Shown here in pieces: positions 62,195 through 64,000 of a stretch of DNA of 64,000 nt (the first letter of the stretch is position 1; each line of letters opens with the position of its first letter). This DNA comes from CALMEC01 sp964628685. GTDB lineage: Bacteria > Actinomycetota > Thermoleophilia > Miltoncostaeales > Miltoncostaeaceae. The stretch lies in the NCBI GenBank assembly GCA_964628685.1, contig CAZVNM010000002.1, positions 248,001-312,000 on the forward strand, given 5' to 3'. Below the pieces are notes generated by a model. The model was not told where the DNA came from. It did no database searches and saw nothing but the letters and a program-made list of their open reading frames with translations. The translations under genes were made by a program, and so were the position numbers.

Positions 62195-64000
62195 GTGAGT
62201 GCGCACCCACACATCATCAGGTCGAAGATCCGGATCCCGGGCACGGCACCGGGCGCCATCGAACGGCCGCGGGTGATGGGGATCGTGGAGTCCGCGGTCC
62301 ACGAGCATCCAATCGTGGTCGTCAGCGGGATGGCGGGCTGCGGGAAGACGACCGCCGTCGCCCAGTTCGCCGCCCGTGCCGCTCGGTGTGCGTGGCTGAC
62401 GGTCGATGTCGCGGAGCGCTCGCCCAGTCGCTTCGTCGCATACCTCGCGGCCGCGGTCCACGAGATCGATCCCGATCTGGCGGATCGAATCGATGCGTTC
62501 ATGGCGGACGGCCTCGCGCCGCTCGACTGCGCCGCCCTCCTGGCGGAACAGCTTCCGGAGGATGCGCTGCTCGTCATCGACGATGTCCACGCGGTCGAAT
62601 CCCGCGGGTCGATGCTCGGGGTCCTCCTCATGCTGGCCGACGCGCTGAGGGATGGGGCTCGGTTGATCCTCGTCGCACGGCGTCTGCTCCATCTCGACCT
62701 CTCCCGTCAACTCCTTGATGGCCGGGTTGCCCGGGTCACGGATCGTGACCTCGCCATGACCCAAGAGGAGGTCGCAGCGCTGCTCGCCGCACGGGACTCG
62801 CCGGCCGACGCCGCGGACGTGGCCCGCACCTCCCAGGGGTGGGCCGCCGGCATCGTGTTCGAGACCGTCCGATCCGAGACATCGATGCACCGCGACCGCG
62901 CCGATCCCTTCTTCAGCTACCTCGGATCAGAGGTGCTCGACGGAGTCCCGACGGAGCTTCGCCCGCTCGTGATCGCCAGCTCCGTGCTGGAGGTCGTGAC
63001 GCCGCACGGACTCGACGCCGCCGGTTCGGTCCTGGGCGGGCTGCGGGGTCGCTTCGACGAAATCGTCCGCATGACGTTACCGGGTGTCGCCGAGCCGGAT
63101 GGATTCCGGTATCACCCGAGGTTCCGGGAGTTCCTGCTCAAGCTGCTTCGGGAGGAGTTCGCGGATCAGGGCAACCGGGTGCGTGTGAGCTGTGCGAACA
63201 CACTGCTCGCCGACGGGTACGCGGAGGAGGCCGCGGACGTGCTGTTTGCCGCCGGTGCCATCGAGACCGCCGTGATGGCGGTGAAGGAGGCGGCCCGCAC
63301 CCTTCTGCGTCGCGGTGACTGGGACAAGCTCATCGACTGGTGCGCGCTGATCGGCGAGGAGCGACTCGCGACGGACACCACCCTGCGTGGGCTGCAGGTC
63401 CGCGCACTGATGATGAGTCGACGCCAGCAGGACGTTGCGCCCGTCGTCGAACGCATGCGCGCGACGGATGAATTCGACCGTCATCTGCGGGATGCTCCGG
63501 ACGTCGCCGCGTGGTCCGTCTGGGCCCTGCACGGTGCCGGGGATCTGCGCGATCTCATCCGGATCGCACCGGCGGCCGACAGGTCTCCACGCTGCAGGTC
63601 CGTGCGCTACATCCTCGAAACCCTCGGCGGGAGCGGACCACCGCCCGCGTGGGATGCGGATTCGTACGACCGCGTTCAGCCGCTTCACGTCGCTCTGCAG
63701 TCGGCCGAGTACTATCGCGGCCGCTTCGGGCAGGTGGAACGGCTGTGGGCGGCGGCCGCGACCCGCGGGCCCGTGACGGCGACACTCGCGCGGATCTACA
63801 TGGTGGCCACGCTGACGGCGCAGGGTCGGCTCGAACGAGCACGTCGGGAACTCGAGGAGGCGACACCACGGGTGCGCAGCTCGCGCTTCATCGAGTTCTG
63901 GCAGCAGGTCGACGGAGAGCTCTCGTTCGCGGAGGGCGACCATGAACGGGGGATCGAGCTGATCCGCACCGCCCGTGAGACGTCACGGACACACGGCTAT
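62195..64000 (+). CDS. MalT/LuxR-like STAND ATPase regulator (3' end beyond window)
   Basis: 602 codons open to the window edge. SKIRIPG start, Walker A GMAGCGKTTAVAQF (about 45-58), Walker B LLVIDDVH (about 128-135), a sensor-like ARLILVARR, WAAGI and FLLKLLREEF as in MalT-type STAND proteins, then TPR-like helices (AAGAIETAVMAVKEAA onward). The DNA-binding LuxR domain is expected downstream. GTG at 62195 has AGGGG nine bases before it; an in-frame ATG at 62165 is possible. Confidence 0.83.
   Translation, partial: MSAHPHIIRSKIRIPGTAPGAIERPRVMGIVESAVHEHPIVVVSGMAGCGKTTAVAQFAARAARCAWLTVDVAERSPSRFVAYLAAAVHEIDPDLADRIDAFMADGLAPLDCAALLAEQLPEDALLVIDDVHAVESRGSMLGVLLMLADALRDGARLILVARRLLHLDLSRQLLDGRVARVTDRDLAMTQEEVAALLAARDSPADAADVARTSQGWAAGIVFETVRSETSMHRDRADPFFSYLGSEVLDGVPTELRPLVIASSVLEVVTPHGLDAAGSVLGGLRGRFDEIVRMTLPGVAEPDGFRYHPRFREFLLKLLREEFADQGNRVRVSCANTLLADGYAEEAADVLFAAGAIETAVMAVKEAARTLLRRGDWDKLIDWCALIGEERLATDTTLRGLQVRALMMSRRQQDVAPVVERMRATDEFDRHLRDAPDVAAWSVWALHGAGDLRDLIRIAPAADRSPRCRSVRYILETLGGSGPPPAWDADSYDRVQPLHVALQSAEYYRGRFGQVERLWAAAATRGPVTATLARIYMVATLTAQGRLERARRELEEATPRVRSSRFIEFWQQVDGELSFAEGDHERGIELIRTARETSRTHGY

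Noticed and set aside
56859..64000. Duplicate of the tRNA-Thr 3' end as an attachment site.
   Set aside because: No copy of the T-arm/acceptor sequence was found downstream within the window. Similar TATACGG words at 54936, 56876 and 59463 are too short to count.

Overview
This window is a scaffolded draft piece of a very GC-rich actinobacterial chromosome; two runs of exactly 100 N mark joins of unknown size. The actinobacterial signs are CarD, a DUF2469 protein, a PdtaS/PdtaR-type (HisKA_2 kinase plus ANTAR regulator) pair, an F420/LLM-type oxidoreductase and many leaderless-looking promoters. The hpnCDE squalene genes, a SigH-type sigma factor and a secreted protein with hemolysin-like glycine/aspartate repeats suggest Thermoleophilia or a relative. 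That placement is an inference.

Layout. 0-13.4 kb: the end of a likely carbonic anhydrase, tag, a five-gene squalene operon (ispA, an Idi-2-like gene, hpnC, hpnD, hpnE) in which every junction is a 4-base overlap, an MDR dehydrogenase, a FIST protein, rhomboid, an ornithine carbamoyltransferase-like gene and a 3-hydroxyacyl-CoA dehydrogenase. 13.4-26 kb: tilS-hpt-ftsH-folP-folB-folK, a DtxR/MntR regulator, hemD, DUF2469, coaX-dusB, greA and a class I lysyl-tRNA synthetase. 26-33 kb: small metabolic and membrane genes, a 152-bp duplication across the first gap, and trpS. 33-40 kb: a zinc-independent bS18, clpC, radA, carD and a PIN-TRAM gene. 40-55.7 kb: small genes, a 183-bp tandem repeat array across the second gap, ispD, ispF, cysS, cydC with a broken cydD joined head to head to a broken pdtaS, pdtaR, rlmB and sigH. 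55.8-64 kb: an unknown gene, tRNA-Thr, then an accessory tract with IS3 and ISL3 remnants, an ECF sigma factor with a membrane partner, and the start of a MalT/LuxR-like ATPase.

How it fits together. The core gene order (tilS-hpt-ftsH-fol genes-coaX-dusB-lysine tRNA synthetase-clpC-radA-yacL-like-ispD-ispF-cysS-rlmB-sigH) follows the order known from the origin-proximal region of Bacillus, with local insertions. The class I LysRS sits where Bacillus has its class II enzyme. Many first-in-transcript genes carry a TAnnnT-like -10 box only 6-8 bases before the start codon and lack a Shine-Dalgarno sequence. Genes inside operons are joined by ATGA, GTGA or CTGA overlaps.
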